Made by a program: the position numbers and the translations under genes. Under the pieces are notes generated by a model, which saw only the letters and a program-made list of their open reading frames with translations, did no database searches and was not told the DNA's origin. A stretch of 64,000 bases of DNA from Flectonema sp. DT1601 (lineage: Eukaryota > Euglenozoa > Diplonemea > Diplonemida > Diplonemidae), in contig OZ025801.1 in the NCBI GenBank assembly GCA_964019425.1, positions 124,001 through 188,000 on the forward strand. Direction: 5' to 3'. Positions within the stretch are counted from its first letter, which is position 1. Every line of letters starts with the position of its first letter. Positions 20,142 to 29,885 of the stretch are shown here, one piece after another.

Positions 20142-22040
20142 TCAGTCAGAATCTGTCGTTGAAGTTGAGTAAGACTCTGTCGTTGAAGTTGAGTAAGATG
20201 AGTAGGATGACTGTACACTTAAAGATTGTGAGTCCGAATCAGAGGATTCACATCGCTTTCGCTTCTTCTTGACTGTCTTTGCTGCTGGCTTTGCTGCTAC
20301 TTTCTTTGCTGCTGGCTTTGCTGCTGGCTTTGATGATTGCGAGGTTGGTTTCCGACAACTTCGTTTGTTGTGACCTTTAGCGTCGCAGTTGGAGCACGTC
20401 AGGGTCCTTGATTCACCGTTGGAGCGAATCCGAACCTTTCTTCTTCTCCCGACACCCTTCTGCACAACAGGGGGTTTCGTGCCGTCGAATTGAAGCTGTC
20501 CGGTAGGTATCGCCTGTGGGTACACAGAGACGCGGTAGAGCTCTCTGTAGCTGCTCATTCTGGTGTAGGGAGGCAAAGAGGTTTCATGAGTAAAGACATT
20601 ATTGCGCTGATGTGTCAATACTCTGACTGTGTGGATGCAAGGTAGGTTGTGGCGGAGGAAATCAGGACAGCCACACACTAATGTTCCATCTTTCAGACAC
20701 ACCAACCACCCGTGTTCTCGTCGTACTTCCCATTGTCCTTCACCCAGTGGTGTGACAGCATGGTTGTTTGCTGCGGTGGCACTCCCCCTAACGAACAACT
20801 CCACTGTCGGAACCGGATAGTTCGCAGGAACGTCAGCATGCATCTCGCGTCGGCTGGCGTAGGTGTCCGTTGTCCAACAACAGGTGTCCTTTATCACAGA
20901 TAAAAGACTCCCTTGCCGAGTCTCCTTGAACACGGCGTTGACGCATTCCGACGCGTTGGAGGTGTAGGTGTTGCATCTGGGGACACCCGAAGGCCAGTAA
21001 GCGTCTGACCACCTTTCAAGGTTTGACTTAAGCAGATAACGATGGGCACGTTTTCCGTACTTGTCCTTTATCCCTTGAAGGCACGTCTCGGCCTCTGTTT
21101 CGATGCTTAGCTTGCTAATCTTCCACACTAACAACGTCGCATCAACCTTCGGTATCTTCGTCTGGCTGGCCACGTTGCCAACCAAGTGCTGCACGCACAA
21201 AGCATGGTGCGACACGACTCCGTGCAGGGAGGTGTCGGACTCCAGCCCCTTCTGTCTGTCGGAAATCAAGACGAACCTTTTCAGTCGGTCGCCAAAATGG
21301 TTCTTCAGGTGGGTGTGGTGGTATGCCCATCCCTCGTGGTTTTCGACCACTCCAACCGAGTAGGCTAAAGGCATAACATGCCTTTCGGCGTCGATCCCCA
21401 CGGTGATGAACAAGCACCCACCAAACGGACCCGTCAGACTGCATGCATCGCTGCAGATGACAGGTGCCAGGTGCTCAGCTGTTTCTGGCCTCACAAAAGA
21501 CCAAAACACCCTCTCAAAGGCACCATCATCTCTCTTCTCGATGTTCCAGTACATCTGGCTGTTGCGCTGTTGGAGGTCGGTGAGGTACGGTGCTATCAGG
21601 CCGTACTGCTCGCCCATCAACCCGTGGACCTTCTCCTTGGCCTTCTCCAGACCCCTCTCCACAGTCTTTTTGGGGACCGCAACGTCGCGGAATGACTTTA
21701 AGTCAATTGCCGCTTGTTTCGGCCCGTAGTCAAACTGACTGGCTACCTTCTCTTCCAAAATACTGGAAATCCAGTCCGACGTGCCATCGCAGCCCCGCCT
21801 CGCTTCCCCAGGTGCGCAAGTGTGACTCTCCACCTTCGTCACGCGGCACTCCCCCTCCACCACCTTTGCCTTCACCGTCCATTGGCATTCGTCGTTTGGA
21901 CAGGCGAGGGTGAGGTACGTGGGGCACCTTCTCTGCACCCTGCAGCTGTGTCCTAGCACAGTGTTCACCCGAAACACAGTCTGGATCAGTTCTTCCTGTG
22001 TGCGGAAGTAGTCTCCAACAGCATAAGTAGTAGCAGGCAT
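20142..22040 (-). CDS. MULE transposase with SWIM zinc finger and zinc knuckle
   Basis: The 632-residue protein starts at an ATG at 22040 and shows no break. An N-terminal MuDR-type zinc-binding segment (CPNDECQW, then VESHTC) precedes the MULE DDE domain. Candidate catalytic acids are D198 in VICSDACSL, D261 in VLISDRQKG and E365 in NASECVNAVF. A SWIM finger (CGCPDFLRHNLPCIH, about residues 455-470) and a CCHC knuckle (CSNCDAKGHNKRSC, about 545-558) follow. The tail is Lys/Ala-rich (PAAKPAAKK repeats, likely a nuclear localisation signal) and then Ser/Thr/Tyr-rich. It would cut and paste the surrounding element and could mobilise the TIR-sharing non-autonomous copy at 17090-18268. Confidence 0.93.
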   Translation of the reverse strand: MPATTYAVGDYFRTQEELIQTVFRVNTVLGHSCRVQRRCPTYLTLACPNDECQWTVKAKVVEGECRVTKVESHTCAPGEARRGCDGTSDWISSILEEKVASQFDYGPKQAAIDLKSFRDVAVPKKTVERGLEKAKEKVHGLMGEQYGLIAPYLTDLQQRNSQMYWNIEKRDDGAFERVFWSFVRPETAEHLAPVICSDACSLTGPFGGCLFITVGIDAERHVMPLAYSVGVVENHEGWAYHHTHLKNHFGDRLKRFVLISDRQKGLESDTSLHGVVSHHALCVQHLVGNVASQTKIPKVDATLLVWKISKLSIETEAETCLQGIKDKYGKRAHRYLLKSNLERWSDAYWPSGVPRCNTYTSNASECVNAVFKETRQGSLLSVIKDTCCWTTDTYASRREMHADVPANYPVPTVELFVRGSATAANNHAVTPLGEGQWEVRREHGWLVCLKDGTLVCGCPDFLRHNLPCIHTVRVLTHQRNNVFTHETSLPPYTRMSSYRELYRVSVYPQAIPTGQLQFDGTKPPVVQKGVGRRRKVRIRSNGESRTLTCSNCDAKGHNKRSCRKPTSQSSKPAAKPAAKKVAAKPAAKTVKKKRKRCESSDSDSQSLSVQSSYSSYSTSTTESYSTSTTDSD

Positions 22041-22281
22041 CTTTTAATTTTTTTTTGTGGAAAGCTGCAACAAAAAAACTTTGTAATAAAAATTAAGAAG
22101 TTTTTTTTAAAAAAAAATCGGTCAAGTTCGAGTCCCGGTGCGGTAACTTTTTTCCCTAATATTTCGGCCGATGGTCAATTTTTCGGGTCAAGTTCGAGTC
22201 CTGGTGGATAACTTTTTTTTGTAGGGAGTTGGCGATTTCGCAAACTATTTTTGTTGAATTAGAGGTTTTCCCTTTATTTTT

Positions 22282-22512
22282 TAAAGAAAAAAAAACGGAA
22301 AATAAATTGTTAATACTACTTCTCTTTAATCCAGCTCTTGTTACAGTTTCATGTGGTTGCTGAACTATTCTAGCACAGGTGGGTTGATAGGCATGTGTGG
22401 TGATCGTTGAAGTGGTGGTGCTTGTTAATCCTATCGTTCTCTAAAGTTTATTGTGGTAAGGCATTCACATGGCTCTCGTAAGAGTAACAGTGCAACTTCG
22501 CGATTCCTTGCA
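22282..22512. other. Array remnant and unassigned spacer
   Basis: The first ~25 bases complete the array unit split by the MULE. The remaining ~200 bases are unique within the window, with no coding potential and no recognisable feature. Confidence 0.5.
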
Positions 22513-23145
22513 TTACCAGGTGAGATTTGGACAGTTAGCTTTTGGCTAAGGCCCTCCCTGAAGAGCAAGAACAAAAAAACTACTCACACCTGAAGAAAAC
22601 ATACACAAAGAACACACTGTAAGCTGTGTGTGTATTTTGTGTTTGTCACAACAGGAGAGAAAAGAAAGAATGTCAAGGTTGGTCACCTTGCCTATCAACG
22701 CACAACATTGGTGGTCTCTACTAGACCCTGAGTGATCCCACTGGATCTCTCATCGTTCATAGTACCTATGTGAAGTTATAAAATCAAAGGTAAACTATGA
22801 ACTACAAATGACTTAGCCTGTTATTATAATGCCACAGGCAGGCCCTGCATTCAGCAACTATCCAGCAGTGCTTGGATGTCCTGATCTTCTTCTAAAAAAA
22901 AGAAAGAAAAACAAAACTGTAGCTGGGATCACTCAGGATCAACAGACTACCAATGCTACCTGTTGTACTTGCTCACTATGGGGGGTGATGCCAAACACCC
23001 AGAAGTACTTAACTGCTTTCCTTCTTGCTGCCCAGGAGTTTCTGACCAGAACTAATAGAAAATAAAAAGTAGATGGGAAACAATAAAAAGTAAAATGCAT
23101 ATAACTGAAGTTAAACAAGATAAATGAAGTAACAGACCAGAACAG
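22513..23145 (+). repeat. Left arm of a giant palindrome (hairpin-chain repeat, forward)
   Basis: Forward copy of the hairpin-chain repeat (fuller version, with the GGGTG...CACCC segment). It pairs with 23242-23874 as a nearly perfect inverted repeat of about 633 bp, with a ~96-bp spacer between the arms. Confidence 0.8.
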
Positions 23146-23241
23146 TAATTGTAGTAAAAGATAACAAATAAACAAATGCAAGTATCAACACATGATTTAA
23201 TTACACCAGCAGCTAATATATCTTTTCTTTTTATTCCCTAT

Positions 23242-23874
23242 CTGTTCTGGTCTGTTGCTTCATTTGTCTTGTTTAACTTCAGTTATATCCATTTTACTTT
23301 TTATTGTTTCCCATCTACTTTTTATTTTCTATTAGTTCTGGTCAGAAACCCCTGGGCAGCAAGAAGGAAAGCAGTTAAGTACTTCTGGGTGTTTGGCATC
23401 ACCCCCCATAGTGAGCAAGTACAACAGGTAGCATTGGTAGTCTGTTGATCCTGAGTGATCCCAGCTACAGTTTTGTTTTTCTTTCTTTTTTCTAGAAGAA
23501 GATCAGGACATCCTAGCACTGCTGGATAGTTGCTGAATGCAGGGCCTGCCTGTGGCATTATAATAACAGGCTAAGTCATTTGTAGTTCATAGTTTACCTT
23601 TGATTTTATAACTTCACATAGGTACTATGAACGATGAGAGATCCAGTGGGATCACTCAGGGTCTAGTAGAGACCACCAATGTTGTGCGTTGATAGGCAAG
23701 GTGACCAACCTTGACATTCTTTCTTTTCTCTCCTGTTGTGACAAACACAAAATACACACACAGCTTACAGTGTGTTCTTTGTGTATGTTTTCTTCAGGTG
23801 TGAGTAGTTTTTCTGTTCTTGCTCTTCAGGGAGGGCCTTAGCCAAAAGCTAACTGTCCAAATCTCACCTGGTAA
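23242..23874 (-). repeat. Right arm of the giant palindrome (hairpin-chain repeat, inverted)
   Basis: Inverted copy of 22513-23145, beginning CTGTTCTGGTCTGTTGCTTC and ending at the inverse of TTACCAGGTGAG. Only a handful of substitutions are visible, for example CTTGGATG versus CTAGGATG. A third inverted copy, slightly more diverged, follows at 24597-25265. Confidence 0.8.
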
Positions 23875-24290
23875 TTCAACTCAGTCCTTGTCAGTTTTGA
23901 CATCAAACCTGTAATGGTTTAATCATTACAGGTTATTTACTGAAATATTTGTTCTAAAAGTTGCTAAGTATTTCTCACTTAGAAATTTTTTATTTTTTTA
24001 TTTTCAGCTTAATTAGCTACGAATTGTTTCTACTAAGTGTTTCTCACTTAGATTTTTTTTTTGCTTTTCAGCTCCTTAAAAGCTGCTAAGTGTTTCTGCT
24101 AAGTGTTTCTCACTTAGAATTTTATTGTTATGTTCGTTTTCTATCCCCTCTTCTATCCCTTTTGTTCAAAAAAAGCGATGAGAAATTTCTCTCATTCATG
24201 CTAAGATGCACTCTGAACTTTGGTTTTTTGATCTGAGTGTGAGGGAATGACCTGTTAGTGCATTGGGCATAAGCTGGGCTGCAGTTAAGA
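23875..24290 (-). repeat. CTAAGTG-hairpin block, inverted copy
   Basis: Inverse of the block at 13283-13675: the CCTGTAATG/CATTACAGG stem, then several copies of CTAAGTGTTTCTCACTTAG or its variants, ending at the inverse of the block's GCATAAGCTGGG end. Confidence 0.75.
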
Positions 24291-25525
24291 TGTCTTAGGT
24301 GTTAATAGGGGGTTCCTCTTAGCATTTTTCTTTGTTCCCACCTTATGATTTTCTTGAAGAAAAAAAATAGAAGTCATAATGGTGCTTCCCTCTGGAAGGG
24401 TTGTAAGCCATGGTGTCCAACTAAATTAAAGGACAAGTCTGGGATAATCCCTGCCAGAGGGGCGAGTATTCTACCATGGTTGAAATACTCTGGCAACTGA
24501 TCTTCAATTTTATGTTGTTTGTTAGCTGCTGGTGTAATTTAATCATGTGTTGATACTTGCATTTTTTTATTTGTTATCTTTTGCTACAATAACTCTTGCC
24601 TATATCTTTTCTTTTTATTCCCTATCTGTTATGGTCTGTTACTTCATTTGTCTTGTTTAACTTCAGTTATATCCATTTTACTTTTTATTGTTTCCCATCT
24701 ACTTTTTATTTTCTATTAGTTCTGGTCAGAAACCCCTGGGCAGCAAGAAGGAAAGCAGTTTAGTACTTCTGGGTGTTTGGCATCACCCCCCATAGTGAGC
24801 AAGTACAACAGGTAGCATTGGTAGTCTGTTGATCCTGAGTGATCCTAGCTACAGTTTTGTTTTTCTTTCTTTTTTTTTAGAAGAAGATCAGGACTTCCAA
24901 GCACTGCTGGATAGTTGCTGAATGCAGGGCCTGCCTGTGGCATTATAATAACAGGCTAAGTCATTTGTAGTTCATAGTTTACCTTTGATTTTATAACTTC
25001 ACATAGGTACTATGAACGATGAGAGATCCAGTGGGATCACTCAGGGTCTAGTAGAGACCACCAATGTTGTGCGTTGATAGGCAAGGTGACCAACCTTGAC
25101 ATTCTTTCTTTTCTCTCCTGTTGTGACAAACACAAAATACACACACAGCTTACAGTGTGTTCTTTGTGTATGTTTTCTTCAGGTGTGAGTAGTTTTTCTG
25201 TTCTTGCTCTTCAGGGAGGGCCTTAGCCAAAAGCTAACTGTCCAAATCTCACCTGGTAATTCAACTCACACCAGCAGCTAACAAACAACATAAAATTGAA
25301 GATCAGTTGCCAGAGTATTTCAACCATGGTAGAATACTCGCCCCTCTGGCAGGGATTATCCCAGACTTGTCCTTTAATTTAGTTGGACACCATGGCTTAC
25401 AACCCTTCCAGAGGGAAGCACCATTATGACTTCTATTTTTTTTCTTCAAGAAAATCATAAGGTGGGAACAAAGAAAAATGCTAAGAGGAACCCCTTATTA
25501 ACACCTAAGACATCTAAACTGCAGC
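24291..25525. repeat. Inverted hairpin-chain copies with a forward terminal piece
   Basis: 24291-24590 is the inverse of the chain's 3' part (nested GAGTATT/AATACTC, GGGATTATCCC). 24597-25265 is a complete inverse of the 5' part. 25266-25525 is a forward 3' part again (starting CACCAGCAGCTAAC and ending CTGCAG). Breakpoints fall at the same places as in other copies, near CACCAGCAGC and AATTCAACTCA. Confidence 0.75.
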
Positions 25526-27600
25526 CACAGTTGTCCCGATCCTCTTGCAGCACATCGCCATGCGCCGCATTCCGCAGTTTACCCGCCAGCTTCATGGTCT
25601 TGACTCCGTCAGTTATTGGGCTGCACGAAGAGAGATGATCCGGTGGTTGTATGTGCAGGATTGTGTATTTCTCATTCGCAACCAGGAGAGTACCTTCTGC
25701 CTAGTAAGTGACGCAACATCTGTGACAGAAAACTCGTCAGCGCTACACATCACTGGTGCTACAGCTACGACTGCATGCTATAGTCTTGCATGCAGACTGA
25801 CACAGAGCCACCAAGCTCAACCCAATAATCTTGCATTGCTCGATACCGAGCTTCCAGGTAGATGGTTCTACATGCTGGAACCCTGGCGATCTCTCTACGC
25901 CTTCCCCGCTCCCGTCACTACCCACTGCGCGTGGTCCCATCTTCGCTCCCAAACTGGATCTCTCGGCCATTGGTTTTGTTTCGCCTGAGTTCACCAGCTT
26001 TGAAAGGGGCTCCGATTGGCCCTCCTGTCGTGTCGCTTATTCTCTTTGACCTCCCAGCTCTAGGTGTGTTGCAGTTGCCGCCCCTCGGCCCCCCTGCCAC
26101 CTCTCCATCTGCTGGGCGCAGTCCCGGGCGAGAACCTTTCCACCCGAGCCTCCTTGTCTCCGGTCGGTGACTGCCTGAAGCTGCCTTCACCCCCACCTCG
26201 CCTACCCAGCTTCTCTGCCAACGTCTGTGTCCCGTGTAGGTGCCCGCGCGCCTCCTGTTGTTAGGTACCGGGGTGCACCCAGGCCGTTTCCTCAGGTGAC
26301 CAGCAGATGGCGTTTGCACACCCTCCGCCTGCCGTACCTGGTACTGCGGTCTGTATGCACCCTTTCCTCTGGTGTTGTTAGCGGTTGCACACCTACCGTT
26401 CCCCGAACGCCGGTTTCGTCACTGTGTCGACTTGTGGGAGCGCTGCGTTTGCTTCTGTCAGGCTTGGTCTCCGCCTCGGACTCTTCTCGGGTCATGCAGC
26501 TTCGGGGCACCACTCCTTTTCAGAGCTGCCTTTGTCTGCATGCCAAGCTCTTGCTTTGGAGTGCCCTCTCCTCAGGTTGGCTCCCCCCTGCGGGTTCTGC
26601 CCCCTGCTCGAAGACCCCTCCGCCGCCGTTACTTGGGCCTGACTGTACATTGAGCCTTCTCACCTGGCTGGCTTCCCCTGCGGGTTCTGACTTCCAGATG
26701 AGACAACCGGCCGGTGACCCAGTCGATAGTGATCGTCCACAGTTCGAGGTTTCACCCTCTTGCGTGTGTTACACCCCCTCACAAGGGCAGACAACCGACG
26801 GTCTGAACCCCAGCACCCTGCCGGGCCACTGGAACCTTTGACCGTTTTCACCAGCCTTGCCTGTTCACATTGCACCGCCCTCGGGCCGTGTGCCATGCTA
26901 GGTGACCACTGTCGTGGACGTACCACCACACAGCCTGTGCTTTCACGCGACTGCATGGCCCGACCCCCTCGAATCCGCATTCCCCCCTTCTGGGTGTAGT
27001 CCCAGCATCCAGGCCATCTGACCTGCGTTCCCCTCGGGCGCCGCTCTTTCTTCCAATTCCTGTTCATCGACCGTCATGGTCATTTGGGAGTCTGACGATC
27101 CCTCCTCCTCTGTGTCCGACTCTGCCACCTGGACCACGTCCTCTGACGTCTCCTCGCCGTACTGGACTACTGACCCTTCCGTCACGTCTTCTCCGTCGAC
27201 TTCCGTCTCCGACTGTGAGTCTTCCAGCTCCTTCAACCCCTCCACTCCGTCCATGCCGTCTGACGACAGTGGCTCTCCTGAGTGGCGGGACGTCTCGTCC
27301 AGCTCGTCCCCCTTCTCGGCTTGCAGGTCCTCGGCCAGGTGATGGTTTTCGCCTGAGGTTTCTGCTGCCGACGGGTCTACGGACTGGTCCATTTCCTCTG
27401 TCTGTTCTTCCGCTTCCGTGTCCGAAGTCCCTGGACTCCCCAAGGAGCCTCCCGACATGGAACCGTTCCCTTCGTCCTGCCCTGTCGCTGGGGAGGATGA
27501 TCTATCGTCATCTCCCTCGGACCCTTCCGAGCTCAACTCCAGGACTCCCGCCGAATTGAAACTCTCTTCAAACAGGTTCAATCAATAAAGCTTGACCTAA
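25526..27600. other. GC-rich island with unassigned coding-like content
   Basis: Composition shifts abruptly to GC-rich at about 25530 and back at about 27600, matching neither the arrays nor the host genes. On the - strand, 27581 to 26943 is open for over 200 codons of strongly acidic, Ser/Glu/Asp-rich sequence without an ATG at its start. On the + strand, 25545-25988 encodes LDSVSYWAARREMIRWLYVQD with no motif I can place. Many other frames are open simply because of GC content. It could be an old mobile element or a transferred piece; I do not assign a function. Confidence 0.35.
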
Positions 27601-27604
27601 TAAG

Positions 27605-28020
27605 AACCTCCAAGGACTCAGATTTAAGAACAACTTACTGGGTTATCTTCGACAGAACGGAAAAGTGGTCTAAGAAGTATTCGGCATCACGTGATTGGGA
27701 AAGACTCATCAAATACTTCTCATCGCACGATGGCGAGACAATCAGCAGGTTTAGGTCATAGACTAAGAGACTTAAGACCAACGAGACCAGACTTATTAAA
27801 ACGTTACGAAGAGGAGGCAACTCTGAATCTACTAACATCCTTGGATAAACTGCAGATGCAAGGGGAGTGGAAGAAATGGAATGACTGCATGATTAATGAC
27901 CTGACATGGAATAAAATACTCCGTGAAGGCGACCCAAGCTACATATCATTCCAGTTAAGAGCAACAATAAACACTCTCCCCAGTCAAGACAATTTAATGT
28001 TAATCCGTCATCATTCCTAA
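27605..28020 (+). mobile_element. Probable non-LTR retroelement (LINE-like) scrap
   Basis: The frame ending at 28020 encodes LTWNKILREGDPSYISFQLR, then ATINTLPSQDNLMLIRH. The pattern W..iL...dP...F.L.A..nTLP...NL resembles the segment found near the C-terminal CCHC region of many LINE proteins, just before the C..C...TL.H cluster. The rest of such a protein is absent. The piece is short and surrounded by non-coding DNA, so it is a fragment. Confidence 0.35.
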
Positions 28021-28615
28021 CACCCTCATCGTAAGAGTCAAAACCTTTCTATTCCTTTCTTCACCGGCTAATCCCTTCTCCACATCCTGGGCTAACCTCA
28101 ACACTCGGATTGTTTATCCTGTCAGAGACCCGCACCAATTGATCGGAGATCAATAAAGATAATCAACACTGTCGAAACCCCATTCTGAGTTCCCAAGGCT
28201 CAGCATGATATCTGTTGGATATTCGTTCGTATGAAGTTGATGCAGATGGTTGTCTTGGTTCTGTTGGTCGCTCCAGCCATGGTTGACGATACGTTCCTGC
28301 CTTCCGTAATTTCTCACAAAGGCAATGTGAAACAACATGAACAGGAGACCCCTAAAACGGAGAGTACATTTAGTAAATGGAAGATTCCTTTCGTTGCCCC
28401 ATAGGAAACGGAAATCATTTGAAAAGAAATTCTCCCTTTTTGCCCTCTAACTTTTACAAGTATCTAGTGGTTTGTCGGGTCTAGTGTGATATAAATCCAC
28501 ATGGGACCCACATGGTAGAAGCTCAGGAAGTGTAAGGAACATGATTCTTAGTAATTTTTAATAAGTATGATTGTATTTAAAATACCTAGTGACTCAGTAT
28601 AACTGCATTCTAATT
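28021..28615. other. Intergenic, no gene seen
   Basis: A/T-rich with scattered short frames. A ~45-bp stretch at about 28170 (AACCCCATTCTGAGTTCCCA followed by AGGCTCAGC) resembles one at about 52990, suggesting a dispersed repeat fragment. An AATAAAG at about 28151 could be a polyadenylation signal. Nothing else is recognisable. Confidence 0.4.
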
Positions 28616-29533
28616 ATGTCATCGCGGATCACGGCAGCAATTTCACAAGAAAGGTTATGGCCGAACACCGCACGACAGGCGGGTCAAGCTAAAAACTTGT
28701 CTTTGAGACAATATAGGATGGCCACAACGGGTTCCGGAGAAGTTCGCACGGAAAACCTTGCAGAGAGTGCATTGCAATTAGCACATCATATTGAGAAACA
28801 CTTTAATAATCATAGTTTTAATCACGGTTTGAGCTTAAGCAATCTAAGTGAGCTACAGCCTTCATTTAGTGAACTCCTAGGCATGGATCCTGAGCAATTC
28901 CGACATGTCTTGCGTGTTCAGCAAGTCAAGCAGGTGTTGCGTGCCGCTAGTAAAATCGAGTCATTCAATACGAACATCAAACGATTTAGTCAAACAGATA
29001 ACCGTAGCTGTATTCGTAACACGATTCTGTTTGCAATGTGTAAAACAGAATTGGGAATTCTACTGATGGCTGCTGCTGAAAGTGGTGTTTGCAGCACACT
29101 TCTGGCTGACAATTATACCCTAGCTCTAAAAGCCCTACGTGATCAATTTCCACAAGCCAAGTTGCAACCCACACCTGCAGATACTCAAACGGAACTGGAT
29201 TCTTGGATCATTGCACTGGCTGAATATGTGGATGGTCGCGGGGCTATGCCGCAATTGCCTTTGCACTTGCAGGGCACCGAATTTCAGCTATCGGTGTGGC
29301 GTTTTCTAAGTTCCATAAGTGAGGGACAAACTGTTAGTTATCAAGATGTTGCCAAAAGCATTGGAAAGCCGACTGCTTTTCGTGCAGTGGCAAATGCTTG
29401 TGGTGCAAATAAGGTGGCAATACTCGTTCCTTGTCATCGAGTGCTTCGTAGCAACGGAAGTCTGGGTGGCTACCGTTGGGGTGCGTCACGCAAAGAATCC
29501 TTGCTATCACAAGAGAAGTTAATTTCGGCGTAA
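28616..29533 (+). CDS. Ada-like methylated-DNA--protein-cysteine methyltransferase
   Basis: The 305-residue protein starts at the first ATG (28616); the frame is open upstream but without another ATG. The C-terminal half is a standard O6-alkylguanine transferase: TPAEFQL-like FQLSVWRFL, YQDVAKSIG (helix-turn-helix wing), RAVANACGANKVAILVPCHR with acceptor Cys273, then GGYRWG and RKESLL. It removes O6-alkyl groups from guanine by suicidal transfer to the cysteine. The middle (about residues 70-115: LGMDPEQFRHVLR, VKQVLRAA) looks like a worn AraC-type DNA-binding segment as in bacterial Ada, and the N-terminal Ada zinc domain is absent. Bacterial Ada ancestry by transfer is my inference. The N-terminal ~40 residues are basic and Ser/Gln-rich and might be an organelle-targeting leader. 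Confidence 0.9.
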   Translation: MSSRITAAISQERLWPNTARQAGQAKNLSLRQYRMATTGSGEVRTENLAESALQLAHHIEKHFNNHSFNHGLSLSNLSELQPSFSELLGMDPEQFRHVLRVQQVKQVLRAASKIESFNTNIKRFSQTDNRSCIRNTILFAMCKTELGILLMAAAESGVCSTLLADNYTLALKALRDQFPQAKLQPTPADTQTELDSWIIALAEYVDGRGAMPQLPLHLQGTEFQLSVWRFLSSISEGQTVSYQDVAKSIGKPTAFRAVANACGANKVAILVPCHRVLRSNGSLGGYRWGASRKESLLSQEKLISA

Positions 29534-29885
29534 GCGCGATACAGTGTTCCCCCCTTTCCTTTTACACCAATCCGCCAAGGTAAAGGAAAAATACAACGGC
29601 AACAACAAAGTAAAAAACGTTAGCCCCTTCGAACAACGGTAAATCATCTTGCATGTCCATACCCTTTAAATGCTTTCTATTTGCACTTTCTTTTCCACTG
29701 TTCTGTACTAAGATTCGTTCAAAATAATTTGCTATTTGAAGTATTAGATTCCAGATACTCTTTCAGGCACAACAAAATGTCATCTGATTTTGATATCTGA
29801 AATGGGAATAGTTGGAGATTGTTGTTAAACTTAATTATGTATCTTTAAATTATATTTATCAATCATATTTACAGAAACCCGAAAC
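29534..29885. other. Intergenic, possible 5' acceptor for the next gene
   Basis: A/T-rich spacer. A TTTACAG acceptor-like site at about 29868-29874 lies ten bases before the next start codon, suggesting a 5'UTR intron or a trans-splice site. No other feature seen. Confidence 0.4.

Larger units (their letters stand above)
19796..22272. mobile_element. Complete-looking autonomous Mutator-like (MULE) DNA transposon
   Basis: The 2477-bp element has ~48-bp terminal inverted repeats (left starts GGGAAAACCCCTAATTCCAC; right is the inverse with a few changes) and a perfect 9-bp target duplication TTTATTTTT at 19787-19795 and 22273-22281. One intact transposase gene lies on the - strand. Between the left TIR and the gene's 3' end is a tRNA-like segment (19907-19979); between the gene's start and the right TIR are two B-box-like motifs with T runs (near 22122 and 22190). 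The clean duplication and intact frame suggest recent insertion. Confidence 0.9.

Noticed and set aside
25545-25988. Gag-like reading in YWAARREMIRWLYVQD
   Set aside because: The resemblance is a few residues in a GC-rich stretch with several open frames; no zinc knuckle, protease or polymerase nearby.
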